In this document: positions 1 to 5,422 of the stretch, piece by piece
How positions within the stretch are numbered: the stretch's first letter is position 1
How the letters are laid out: each line of letters begins with the position of its first letter
NCBI GenBank assembly: GCA_023245975.1
Contig: JAHFJF010000024.1
Location: 1 to 10,157, forward strand
Source: an archaeon
GTDB taxonomy: Archaea; Nanobdellota; Nanobdellia; SCGC-AAA011-G17; GW2011-AR17
DNA: 10,157 nucleotides
Reading direction: 5' to 3'
Translations under genes and position numbers: made by a program
The notes under the pieces: model-generated
What the model saw: only the letters and a program-made list of their open reading frames with translations
What the model was told of the DNA's origin: nothing
The model's database searches: none

Positions 1-346
1 TGAGGACCTTGTTGTTCCGAGAGGCGAATTTAAAATAATAAGTACTGGATTGAAATTTGCAATACCTGCTGGATATGAAATACATGTCAGGCCTAGGTCT
101 GGATTGGCTGCAAAGAATGGGGTAACTGTTTTGAATACTCCTGGGACATTAGATTCTGATTATCGTGGCATCCTTAAGGTAATTTTAATAAATCATGGTA
201 AAGAAGATTTTAATGTCAAGAAGGGAGACAGGATAGCGCAGATTGTTTTAAATAAGTTTGAGGCAGCCGAGCTGGAAGTTACAGATTCGCTTGAAGAAAC
301 TTCACGTGGAGAAGGCGGCTTTGGTTCTACGGGAGTATCAAATTGA
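1..346 (+). CDS. dut: dUTP diphosphatase (dUTPase), 5'-truncated by window edge
   Basis: Hydrolyses dUTP to dUMP and pyrophosphate, keeping uracil out of DNA and feeding dTMP synthesis. The frame is open from base 2, so the gene enters from the left; the TTG at 50 is an internal leucine, not the start. Four of the five trimeric dUTPase motifs are visible: motif 2 (RPRSGLA), motif 3 (NTPGTLDSDYRG, with the catalytic Asp), motif 4 (GDRIAQIV) and the C-terminal glycine-rich motif 5 (RGEGGFGSTG) that closes over the nucleotide. Motif 1 lies outside the window. The order of motifs and the short linker between 4 and 5 are those of the trimeric family rather than of bifunctional dCTP deaminases, although dCTP deaminase/dUTPase relatives share part of this fold. 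The stop overlaps the next gene as TTGA. Confidence 0.95.
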   Translation, partial: EDLVVPRGEFKIISTGLKFAIPAGYEIHVRPRSGLAAKNGVTVLNTPGTLDSDYRGILKVILINHGKEDFNVKKGDRIAQIVLNKFEAAELEVTDSLEETSRGEGGFGSTGVSN

Positions 347-684
347 ATCAGGAAGAAAGTCTTGGAATGGAGTTTGACGGGCTTGTTAGGTCGTACAACG
401 AATGGTTGGCTTCGAGAGATAAAAAGCCTAGAACAATCGCCTCGTGGGTTGCAGGTTTATTATTAAAGCAAAAAGGATATTATAACCCACTTTATTGCAG
501 GGAAGATTTAACACCAGAACAAAAAGATGCAATTGCACTTGCCTCCGATTGGCAAAGAGTAAATGATAATCTTGAAAAAATCTTGAGAGAAGAAGAACGA
601 ATACAGGTTGGTAAGGGGATTATTGATGAGATGTATAATTCTTTTAAGCAAATTTACATTATCAATTCAAAAAATAATCTTTAA
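343..684 (+). CDS. Hypothetical protein, 113 aa, coupled to dUTPase
   Basis: I do not recognise a family. The protein is soluble, mainly helical in appearance and rich in charged residues, with no signal peptide, membrane segment or cysteine pair. A central stretch (about residues 28-55) holds W and Y residues (TIASWVAGLLLKQKGYYNP), and the second half looks like one long helix. The start shown is TTG overlapping the dUTPase stop (TTGA), with GGGAG at 331-335 seven bases before it, which fits translational coupling; an ATG at 367 is the alternative and would remove eight residues. It ends tail-to-tail with the nuclease gene on the other strand (4-bp overlap). The position suggests co-expression with dUTPase, but no function can be assigned. 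Confidence 0.7.
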   Translation: MNQEESLGMEFDGLVRSYNEWLASRDKKPRTIASWVAGLLLKQKGYYNPLYCREDLTPEQKDAIALASDWQRVNDNLEKILREEERIQVGKGIIDEMYNSFKQIYIINSKNNL

Positions 685-1439
685 TGAATTATCGGTGAGA
701 AATTAAATGTCCTCTTCCAAAGCTCAGCTATTGCAAAATTGGACAATGGCCTTAAATTCTCGCAATCCTCTCTATTATATTGCACCAATAATTCTAAATA
801 TTTCTTTTCGCGAGTGCGTTTCCACAATTCCCAGAAAATTACCGCATCAGAGCCTGTAACAGTTTTTACTTCTGCATCCCTTTTTATCCCTAATTGCTGT
901 TCTATTGATTTCAAGCCCCCATTCAATCCTATCTTGGAGCATACATGCCTCAAGTCTATGTGTGGTATTCCTGGATAATAGCCAAAATACTTTTTAATTA
1001 CAGGCAGGTCAAATGAACCGCCATTGAAAGTTAATACTAGTTTGTACTTCTCAATCTCTTCTATTACCTTGTTCCTATTCAAGTTTATGCCCTTGACAAA
1101 AGTTTTTGTCTCAAATCCATCACTGACACCAATTACAGTAACATCAGAATAGTAACCAGAAGTTTCTATATCCAAAAAGCAAGCTTCATCCTTAAAATCC
1201 TTGAACAAGCGCCATGTTTCAGATTTAGGGAGCTTTTGTGAGAAATAGCTGGAATTAAAGTCAGCCATTGCTTTTTTAGCACCCATAATCTGCGCATCAT
1301 GCCTTTCTTTTTTAGCACTGGAAATCCCTTTCAAATCTTTGCTTAAAAAATCATTCCAGTCTTTTATTCCCTGATTCCATAATGCTTTCTCTCTTCCATG
1401 CCTAATCCCATCTAGAAAAAGGAATGTATTTTGTAACAA
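681..1439 (-). CDS. YprB-type ribonuclease H-like (DEDDy) 3'-5' exonuclease
   Basis: Predicted metal-dependent nuclease of the RNase H-like/DnaQ superfamily (YprB-like, RNase_H_2 group). The N-terminal 35 residues (FLFLDGIRHGREKALWNQGI) resemble the helix-hairpin-helix segment often found before this domain. The catalytic motifs are intact: Exo I FLDIET (D90, E92), Exo II FNGGSFDLP (D144) and Exo III YNREDCENL (Y221, D225), so the DEDDy type. The substrate, RNA or DNA, cannot be read from the sequence. The start is TTG: GAGGTG (complement of 1445-1450) sits five bases before it and no nearby ATG would retain the N-terminal segment. It is preceded by a box A at 1534-1541 and a strong hairpin in the presumed leader, so it is probably transcribed separately from the HAD gene upstream. 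Biological role unknown; DNA repair or RNA decay are possibilities. Confidence 0.88.
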   Translation of the reverse strand: MLQNTFLFLDGIRHGREKALWNQGIKDWNDFLSKDLKGISSAKKERHDAQIMGAKKAMADFNSSYFSQKLPKSETWRLFKDFKDEACFLDIETSGYYSDVTVIGVSDGFETKTFVKGINLNRNKVIEEIEKYKLVLTFNGGSFDLPVIKKYFGYYPGIPHIDLRHVCSKIGLNGGLKSIEQQLGIKRDAEVKTVTGSDAVIFWELWKRTREKKYLELLVQYNREDCENLRPLSNFAIAELWKRTFNFSPIIH

Positions 1440-1444
1440 TCAAG

Positions 1445-1450
1445 CACCTC
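1445..1450 (-). promoter_or_regulatory. Shine-Dalgarno deciding the TTG start of the nuclease gene
   Basis: On the minus strand GAGGTG lies five bases before the TTG at 1439, which supports TTG as the true start. Most other first-in-unit genes in the window lack such a site and look leaderless. Confidence 0.7.
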
Positions 1451-1460
1451 TCTTAAATAT

Positions 1461-1497
1461 GGATAAGGAGGCCCCTCTTGGGAGGCCTTCCTTGTCC
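1461..1497 (-). promoter_or_regulatory. Long hairpin in the 5' leader of the nuclease gene
   Basis: Arms 1461-1475 and 1481-1497 can form 15 base pairs around a 5-base loop, with one G-T pair and two single-base bulges (1483, 1488). The outer arm GGATAAGGA matches TCCTTGTCC except for the wobble; the inner arm is GGCC/GGCC plus CC/GG. It lies between the predicted minus-strand promoter (1534-1541) and the Shine-Dalgarno at 1445-1450, so it should be in the leader RNA about 10 bases before the ribosome site. No T run follows on either strand, so it is not a classical terminator. It could be a regulatory leader, a stability element or a small RNA. Confidence 0.55.
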
Positions 1498-1533
1498 TTC
1501 AATTCAACACCAAGATTAGAAATTTTATTGAAA

Positions 1534-1541
1534 TATATAAA
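1534..1541 (-). promoter_or_regulatory. Box A (TATA) for the nuclease gene
   Basis: TATATAAA on the plus strand reads TTTATATA on the minus strand, inside the 126-bp gap after the HAD gene. Initiation about 25 bases downstream would give a leader of roughly 70 bases containing the hairpin and the Shine-Dalgarno. No plus-strand gene starts nearby, so the minus orientation is the sensible reading. Confidence 0.5.
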
Positions 1542-1565
1542 GTCTTCGCAGGCATTTGTCAAGTG

Positions 1566-2201
1566 TCAAGTAGTTAAAATTATTCCTTCCAAGTCATAAA
1601 GGGAATTAATCCATTTTGTAGGCTCGGCTTCAACTTTTTCAGTACCTCTATCTATGGCAATATCAAGTATTCCAGCTGCTTTCGCCGCCAAAATATCTTC
1701 GGTAGCATTGCCGACGTAAAACGCTTCATCGATTAGAACCCCTAAATTCTTCAAGGCAATATGCAATCCTTCAGGGTCTGGCTTCATCTTAACACCATAT
1801 GTAGGCCTTGCCAATATTACAGTATCAAATGTTACAGGCAGCAACGAAATCTCAAAATTAGCTATCCTTTCAGAAGCGCCAGTGACCATACCAATCTTCA
1901 TGCCAGAATTCTTTAGCTTTTCAAGGTAATCGACATCTCCATAAGCAGTTGTCATTCTTTTCCTCAAGTCCAAATCCTCATATTTTCTAAGAGTATCCCA
2001 AATAGTTTCCAATGGTACATTAAAATATTTTTGTGCAAGTGCAATTTTATCCATTGATCTCCAGAATTCATCTATTACTGCATCAGAAACAATTGGTAAG
2101 CTAAGGTCATTAATCACATTCGTCATTACAGTAATGTAATATTCCCTCTCTGTCTTTACAAGGGTGCCATCCAAGTCAAAAATGGCAGCTTTATATCTCA
2201 T
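1566..2201 (-). CDS. HAD-superfamily hydrolase (phosphatase-like)
   Basis: Haloacid dehalogenase-fold hydrolase, most likely a phosphatase of the phosphoglycolate-phosphatase/beta-phosphoglucomutase-like branch with an alpha-helical cap. Motif I is FDLDGTLV (nucleophile D9, acid/base D11), motif II is VTGAS (T107), motif III is the lysine before PDPE (K140), and motif IV is VGNATEDILAAKAAG with E168/D169 able to bind magnesium; the usual GD is GN here, a variant seen in the superfamily. The cap occupies about residues 16-85. At 211 aa the length is normal. The substrate is not deducible: phosphoglycolate, sugar phosphates and nucleotides are all handled by relatives. The ATG at 2201 lies about 29 bp from a box A, so the mRNA is probably leaderless. 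Confidence 0.88.
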   Translation of the reverse strand: MRYKAAIFDLDGTLVKTEREYYITVMTNVINDLSLPIVSDAVIDEFWRSMDKIALAQKYFNVPLETIWDTLRKYEDLDLRKRMTTAYGDVDYLEKLKNSGMKIGMVTGASERIANFEISLLPVTFDTVILARPTYGVKMKPDPEGLHIALKNLGVLIDEAFYVGNATEDILAAKAAGILDIAIDRGTEKVEAEPTKWINSLYDLEGIILTT

Positions 2202-2225
2202 TTAATTCTAAAGAATAAATTAGGA

Positions 2226-2234
2226 CTATAAAAA
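2226..2234 (-). promoter_or_regulatory. Box A for the HAD hydrolase gene
   Basis: Minus-strand TTTTTATAG centred about 29 bp before the ATG at 2201. No Shine-Dalgarno is present between, which fits a leaderless transcript. Confidence 0.5.
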
Positions 2235-2252
2235 CATTAAGAATTACGAAAG

Positions 2253-2260
2253 CTTTTAAA
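2253..2260 (+). promoter_or_regulatory. Box A for the diadenylate cyclase-like gene
   Basis: CTTTTAAA preceded by a purine-rich BRE-like CGAAAG, centred 28 bp before the ATG at 2285. No Shine-Dalgarno follows, so the transcript should be leaderless. This box and the HAD box lie back to back in the 83-bp divergent gap. Confidence 0.55.
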
Positions 2261-2284
2261 CAATCTAAATTTAATTATAAATAA

Positions 2285-2905
2285 ATGGACAGGCATAAGG
2301 TTTACGAGGAAGTATTGCACATCGCCAAGCAAATAGCAAGGGCAAAGGAAGGCGCTTTATTCATATTGGCAGATGAGAGGAAGATTCGTAATAATTATGA
2401 CTTATTATTTCCCCAGCTTTTGACTGCCCATTCCCTGAAAGAGCAGGGAATGAATAAAGTTATAGAAAAACTAGCATCACTAGATGGTGCAGTTATCTTA
2501 TCATATTCTGGCAGGATAATCGCTTTCGGCGCCAAGTTAAAGAAATCAAAGCCTATTCCTGGTTACGGCACGAAACATGCAGCAGCAGCAGGAATAACAG
2601 AATATCTCCCAGATTCTACTGCCATATTAGTCAGCGAAGAGTCAAACTGGATAAAGGTCTTTCAGCATGGAAAAATTGTCTTGGAGATGGATTCCGAAGA
2701 TAATCCTAAATCTTTGGAAGACAAGATAATCTCGTTTTTAAGCGAAGGTGACACGGCATTATTGACAGCTGGCGGAATTTCAGCAGCCTTATTGGGTGGA
2801 GCAGCTATTGCACCAATAATGATAGTCGGCGGGACATACCTGGCTATTAAGACAGCTACAGGTTTCATCAAAAGAAACTGGAACACTCTCAAGGCAAAAA
2901 TCTAG
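2285..2905 (+). CDS. Diadenylate cyclase-like (DAC/DisA_N domain) protein with hydrophobic C-terminal tail
   Basis: Residues 1-135 match the DAC domain that condenses two ATP into cyclic di-AMP. Visible landmarks are the helix and strand leading to GALFIL (23-28), the DGAVI motif (67-71), GTKHAAAAGITE (95-106) in the place of the usual GTRHRAA, and VSEES (116-120) followed by the strand WIKVFQHGKIV. The RHR signature is altered to KHA: the histidine and following alanines are kept, the arginines are not. After a charged linker comes a glycine- and alanine-rich hydrophobic stretch (about 157-190) that could be one long or two short membrane helices, ending in basic residues. Characterised archaeal DacZ proteins have, to my knowledge, the DAC domain behind an N-terminal domain and no such tail, so this layout is different. 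Fold assignment is good; cyclase activity is less certain. It is followed by an MgtC-like gene with its own promoter. Confidence 0.8.
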   Translation: MDRHKVYEEVLHIAKQIARAKEGALFILADERKIRNNYDLLFPQLLTAHSLKEQGMNKVIEKLASLDGAVILSYSGRIIAFGAKLKKSKPIPGYGTKHAAAAGITEYLPDSTAILVSEESNWIKVFQHGKIVLEMDSEDNPKSLEDKIISFLSEGDTALLTAGGISAALLGGAAIAPIMIVGGTYLAIKTATGFIKRNWNTLKAKI

Positions 2906-2910
2906 ATAAG

Positions 2911-2919
2911 TTTTTTATA
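2911..2919 (+). promoter_or_regulatory. Box A for the MgtC-like gene
   Basis: TTTTTTATA, centred 27 bp before the ATG at 2942 and only 6 bp after the stop of the upstream gene. The T run may also help end the upstream transcript. The spacing indicates a leaderless mRNA and supports the ATG at 2942 over the in-frame ATG at 2960. Confidence 0.55.
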
Positions 2920-2941
2920 CCCAGTTACAATTGCCGAATCT

Positions 2942-3568
2942 ATGCTAGCATTCGATGTTATGCTCGAGAGGTTAATAATAGCCCTTGTTCTTTCACTTTT
3001 ATTCGGTCTTGAGAGGCAGATTAGGAAAAAGCCAGTAGGTTTTGGTACTTTCGCATTTGTTTCAATTGGCTCTTGCATACTTGCCATAGTTGCACTTTCC
3101 TTTAGCGATACAACACCATTGCCATTGCTTTCCGGGATAATAACTGGTATAGGTTTCTTAGGCGCCGGCTCCTTGATAAAGCACCAAGACAAGGTTTTCG
3201 GTGCAACTACCGCAGCCTCTATATGGTCAGTTGCTGCTGCAGGCATAGCAATTGGTCTGGGCATGATTTCATTAGGGATAGTATTTTACATCATGATATT
3301 CTGCATAATATTAATGGACTATTTTTTCGAGATAATAGGTTTCGGGCATTATAATACTGATATTATGATCTGTGTTGAAAATCCTGCAGTAATGAGTGCT
3401 TTAGTGCCATTATTTCCTAGAGGAAGCAAATGCACCCATTATACTATAGACAACAAAAATAATGAGAATAAATATTACTTTATTGTAAGCTCTCCTAGGA
3501 AAAAACTGCTTAAGCTTCTATCAAAATTAAGAAAAGCAAAAGGTGTTATGTCAGTCCATTTCGAATAA
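2942..3568 (+). CDS. MgtC/SapB-family membrane protein
   Basis: Integral membrane protein of the MgtC/SapB family. The N-terminal helix carries LLFGLERQIRKKPVGFGT (residues 19-36), the family's conserved loop; a second signature GIGFLGAGSLIK (69-80) and then FGATTAASIW (86-95) follow, with about five hydrophobic segments (around 7-21, 35-54, 61-78, 91-107, 109-127). Residues 139-208 are soluble and look like the small ACT-like C-terminal domain found in many members. Bacterial MgtC is linked to magnesium limitation and inhibition of the F-type ATP synthase; what archaeal members do is not established, and transport is not shown by the sequence. It has its own box A 27 bp before the ATG. The upstream neighbour is a putative c-di-AMP synthase; a functional link is possible but only inferred from adjacency. 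Confidence 0.88.
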   Translation: MLAFDVMLERLIIALVLSLLFGLERQIRKKPVGFGTFAFVSIGSCILAIVALSFSDTTPLPLLSGIITGIGFLGAGSLIKHQDKVFGATTAASIWSVAAAGIAIGLGMISLGIVFYIMIFCIILMDYFFEIIGFGHYNTDIMICVENPAVMSALVPLFPRGSKCTHYTIDNKNNENKYYFIVSSPRKKLLKLLSKLRKAKGVMSVHFE

Positions 3569-3580
3569 TCTAAGATAAAC

Positions 3581-3596
3581 TATTTAAGCTTAAAAA
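3581..3596 (+). promoter_or_regulatory. Box A region for the Fe-S carrier gene
   Basis: TATTTAAGCTTAAAAA contains two overlapping TATA-like elements centred about 18-27 bp before the ATG at 3611; the first, TATTTAAG, has the spacing used elsewhere in the window. No Shine-Dalgarno precedes the ATG, so a leaderless transcript is likely. Confidence 0.45.
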
Positions 3597-3610
3597 GACT
3601 ATCTATATTT

Positions 3611-4003
3611 ATGACAGATTGTAATAATCCTATACAAGAAGACAGCCAACAGAACCTTGAAAGCAAAATAGAAGGAATAATAATTACAGAAATTGCTGCT
3701 AAAAAAGCCTTAGAAATCGCTGCCAGCGAAGGGCTCTCTGGAGATTATGGCTTAAGGGTTGGAATAAGGGGTGGAGGCTGTTCTGGATATCAATATTCCA
3801 TGGATTTTGATCAAAAGAGAAGGGACACAGACAAGGTCTATGAGTTTTATGGCTTGAAGCTCTTCATTGACCCAATGAGCTATCAATACTTGAAAGGCTT
3901 AGAGATAGATTATGTTGAAGGATTATACGGCTCTGGCTTTAAGTTCAATAACCCAAAAGCAAAGACACTCTGCGGATGTGGCTCATCATTTACCGTCGAG
4001 TAG
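3611..4003 (+). CDS. A-type Fe-S cluster carrier (HesB/IscA/ErpA family)
   Basis: Small carrier that receives Fe-S clusters from a scaffold and delivers them to apo-enzymes. All three ligand cysteines are present: C57 in GGGCSGYQY, and C121 and C123 in the C-terminal CGCGSSF. The domain spans about residues 22-130; ITEIAAKKALEI is the usual first helix. The first 20 residues are a polar extension without obvious function. Possible clients exist in the same window (the radical-SAM methylthiotransferase carries two 4Fe-4S clusters), but they are in separate transcription units. Length is slightly above the typical 105-125 aa. The last codons carry the first of two ACCGTCGA repeats that continue into the promoter of the next gene. 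Confidence 0.95.
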   Translation: MTDCNNPIQEDSQQNLESKIEGIIITEIAAKKALEIAASEGLSGDYGLRVGIRGGGCSGYQYSMDFDQKRRDTDKVYEFYGLKLFIDPMSYQYLKGLEIDYVEGLYGSGFKFNNPKAKTLCGCGSSFTVE

Positions 4004-4021
4004 TATCCTAATAACCGTCGA
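3992..4021 (+). repeat. Two ACCGTCGA direct repeats 22 bp apart upstream of a TATA box
   Basis: Copies at 3992-3999 and 4014-4021, with start points 22 bp apart (about two helical turns), end 13 bp before the TATA box at 4035. The first is inside the end of the Fe-S carrier gene. An inverted CGACGG at 4083-4088 lies in the downstream leader. Spacing and position would suit an activator site, but no regulator is known. Confidence 0.4.
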
Positions 4022-4026
4022 TAAAA

Positions 4027-4042
4027 GCAAAAGGTATATAAA
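4027..4042 (+). promoter_or_regulatory. Promoter (BRE + box A) of the 82-aa basic protein gene
   Basis: Purine-rich GCAAAAGG (BRE-like) followed by TATATAAA at 4035-4042, one of the best-formed archaeal promoters in the window. Initiation near 4062-4068 would give a leader of about 60 bases before the ATG at 4127. Confidence 0.65.
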
Positions 4043-4050
4043 TCAGATAG

Positions 4051-4071
4051 CCCTAACACACTGTTAAAGGG
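4051..4071. promoter_or_regulatory. Inverted repeat at the predicted transcription start
   Basis: CCCTAACA and TGTTAAAGGG form two 4-bp half-arms (CCCT/AGGG and AACA/TGTT) with a 3-base centre and a 2-base bulge. It covers the expected start site 9-29 bp after the TATA box, where archaeal repressors commonly bind. It could instead be chance or an RNA fold. Confidence 0.3.
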
Positions 4072-4074
4072 AGG

Positions 4075-4095
4075 GCATTTTCCGACGGAGAATGT
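4075..4095 (+). promoter_or_regulatory. Leader hairpin before the 82-aa basic protein gene
   Basis: Arms CATTTTCC (4076-4083) and GGAGAATG (4087-4094) pair over eight positions, one of them G-T, around a GAC loop, with a further G-T pair outside. It lies in the presumed leader 17 bases before the Shine-Dalgarno, so the ribosome site stays free. It may affect mRNA stability. Confidence 0.4.
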
Positions 4096-4111
4096 TTTCT
4101 TATAAGCAATT

Positions 4112-4118
4112 AAGGAGG
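4112..4118 (+). promoter_or_regulatory. Strong Shine-Dalgarno AAGGAGG
   Basis: AAGGAGG eight bases before the ATG at 4127, the closest match to the consensus in the window. Together with the TATA box and terminator it points to strong expression of the small gene. Confidence 0.8.
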
Positions 4119-4126
4119 AACAAAAA

Positions 4127-4375
4127 ATGGGAGAAACAGTATGCAAGCACACAGGTGTTTCTAGAGAAAGCGGCTATTTGTATTATGTTGACAAGCAAGG
4201 CAACATGACTAAGACGCCAATGGCACGCGCAGGAAAGCCTGGAAAGGGAAAGAAAGAAGTACTGCACAAGTGCGGAATCAAGAGAGAATCCGGCTGGTTA
4301 TATTACGTTGACGGAAAATGCAACGTTTGCCGTGCTAAGATGGCAAGGCCTGGCAGCAGGAAGAAGAAGAGATAA
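4127..4375 (+). CDS. Small basic two-module protein (82 aa), function unknown
   Basis: I cannot name a characterised family, though short proteins with an RESG-LYYVD-type module seem familiar from DPANN genomes. The protein is two copies of one module with a 40-residue period: residues 5-34 and 45-74. Both share RESG(Y/W)LYYVD, then N(M/V), then MAR, and each is followed by a lysine/arginine-rich tail, the last being RKKKR. Alternating hydrophobic residues suggest small beta-sheets, and the charge suggests nucleic-acid or ribosome binding. The second module has C49 plus C65-x2-C68 and H47, which could form a zinc site; the first keeps only C6 and H8 near its start, so the modules have diverged. 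Isolated gene with its own TATA box, leader hairpin, AAGGAGG and T-rich terminator, so probably abundantly made. Confidence 0.85.
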   Translation: MGETVCKHTGVSRESGYLYYVDKQGNMTKTPMARAGKPGKGKKEVLHKCGIKRESGWLYYVDGKCNVCRAKMARPGSRKKKR

Positions 4376-4380
4376 TTCTC

Positions 4381-4398
4381 TTCTATTTTTCTTTTTTT
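4381..4398 (+). terminator. Oligo-T terminator after the 82-aa gene
   Basis: Fourteen of 18 bases are T, including runs of five (4386-4390) and seven (4392-4398), starting 6 bp after the stop. No stem precedes it; archaeal RNA polymerase stops at such oligo-T tracts without a hairpin. It separates this gene from the convergent deoxyhypusine synthase gene. Confidence 0.7.
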
Positions 4399-4422
4399 AA
4401 ATAGAATTTTATTATGAAATTT

Positions 4423-5367
4423 CTACTTTCTCAATATTTTCTTATCTTTCACAGCAGCATAAATCAATGGCAATGCTATCGTAGAATCACAAATGACATC
4501 TGTATAATCAGCTTTGGGATTTAACTTTCCCCAGGATATTCCTTCTTTCAATTCTGCTCCGGAACTGCCGCCAGGCTCTGGCCTGTCCATTGTAACTTGT
4601 ATTCCATAAGAAGCAGTTTCTGGGGCGAACTGCATTGCCTGTTGGATGAAATTTTTAGGAACTCCACCACCAAGATAAAAAACTCCAGCCTTTTTAGTAG
4701 TCCAGGCAATGTCTAGTATTTCTTTTAAATCCTCAAAAGCATTAGTCTTAATTTTCTTTCCACTTGCGATTCTTCCCCAAACCATCAGCCCTATTCCTGA
4801 ATCTGATATTGCTGGGCAGAAGATTGGTATTTTTTCTTCATAGGCAGCCCTTAAGATAGAATCTTTCCCATCTTTAGGCAACAGCTTTCCAATCTCCCAG
4901 ACAAAATCTTTGATAGTTTCTTTATCAGCCAAGGAAACAAAATTCTTCTCAATGAAATCTTCCATGCCTTCATATACATCATTTGGCATATAGCTATCAT
5001 ACATCCTGTCAAATTTCTCTTCATGCAATTTAGCATCGTCAGCCTTATCTGAGCCCTTGTAATGCCTATAGCCAAGAGCTTCAACCAAGTCATGAGTTAA
5101 TGTAGCTCCTGTTGTAACGAAAACATCAATGTAATGATTGCGAATCATGTCAATTATTATTTCCTTCATTCCGCCTGGAACCATTGCGCCTGCCTGGCCA
5201 AAGAATATCTTGCAATCCTTGTCTTGAAGCATTTTAGAATAAATTTCAGCTGCCTTGGCTATTCTCCCTGCACCCATTACCCCAGATTTTCCCATTTCAT
5301 CAACTAACTCGCTAGCCTTCATACTGGGCCAAACTTTCAAATGATCAACGGTTTTAAGATGCATCAT
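4423..5367 (-). CDS. dys: Deoxyhypusine synthase
   Basis: Transfers the aminobutyl group of spermidine to one lysine of initiation factor aIF5A, using NAD, as the first step toward hypusine; cytosolic homotetramer in known members. The catalytic lysine is K238 in YLGGGVPKN, followed by the substrate-binding stretch EPGGSSGAE and ISWGK near the C-terminus. The NAD-binding part shows VTTGATLTHDLVEALG (84-99) and the N-terminal FFGQAGAMVPGGMKEII (55-71). At 314 aa it is full length for an archaeal form. It starts at the first of two adjacent ATGs, about 29 bp from a TATA box shared with the divergent THUMP gene, so the mRNA is probably leaderless. This gene is one of the strongest markers that the organism is archaeal, since the enzyme is universal in archaea and eukaryotes but sporadic in bacteria. 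Confidence 0.97.
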   Translation of the reverse strand: MMHLKTVDHLKVWPSMKASELVDEMGKSGVMGAGRIAKAAEIYSKMLQDKDCKIFFGQAGAMVPGGMKEIIIDMIRNHYIDVFVTTGATLTHDLVEALGYRHYKGSDKADDAKLHEEKFDRMYDSYMPNDVYEGMEDFIEKNFVSLADKETIKDFVWEIGKLLPKDGKDSILRAAYEEKIPIFCPAISDSGIGLMVWGRIASGKKIKTNAFEDLKEILDIAWTTKKAGVFYLGGGVPKNFIQQAMQFAPETASYGIQVTMDRPEPGGSSGAELKEGISWGKLNPKADYTDVICDSTIALPLIYAAVKDKKILRK

Positions 5368-5392
5368 AAGGAGCTAGAAAGCAAGGGCTATA

Positions 5393-5400
5393 TTTATAAA
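5393..5400. promoter_or_regulatory. Single palindromic TATA box between two divergent genes
   Basis: TTTATAAA is its own reverse complement. Its centre is 26-27 bp before the ATG of the THUMP gene (5423) and 29-30 bp before the ATG of the deoxyhypusine synthase gene (5367). The whole gap is 55 bp and I see no second TATA-like element in it. The simplest reading is one box A used in both directions, giving two leaderless transcripts. Confidence 0.6.
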
Positions 5401-5422
5401 GCTAACGGTAAAACGTTGCTGG

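Noticed and set aside
739..978. Plus-strand open frame inside the nuclease gene
   Set aside because: Lies wholly within a well-supported gene with intact catalytic motifs on the other strand.
1461..1497. Intrinsic (bacterial-style) terminator
   Set aside because: The stem is strong, but no T tract follows on either strand and the host appears archaeal.
1557..1570. Tandem TGTCAAG repeat at the end of the HAD gene
   Set aside because: Only two 7-bp copies at the stop codon, with no partner sites elsewhere; probably chance.
2902..3264. Minus-strand open frame of 120 aa opposite the MgtC-like gene
   Set aside because: Its alanine- and proline-rich composition is what the complement of a membrane protein gives; no ribosome site or family resemblance.
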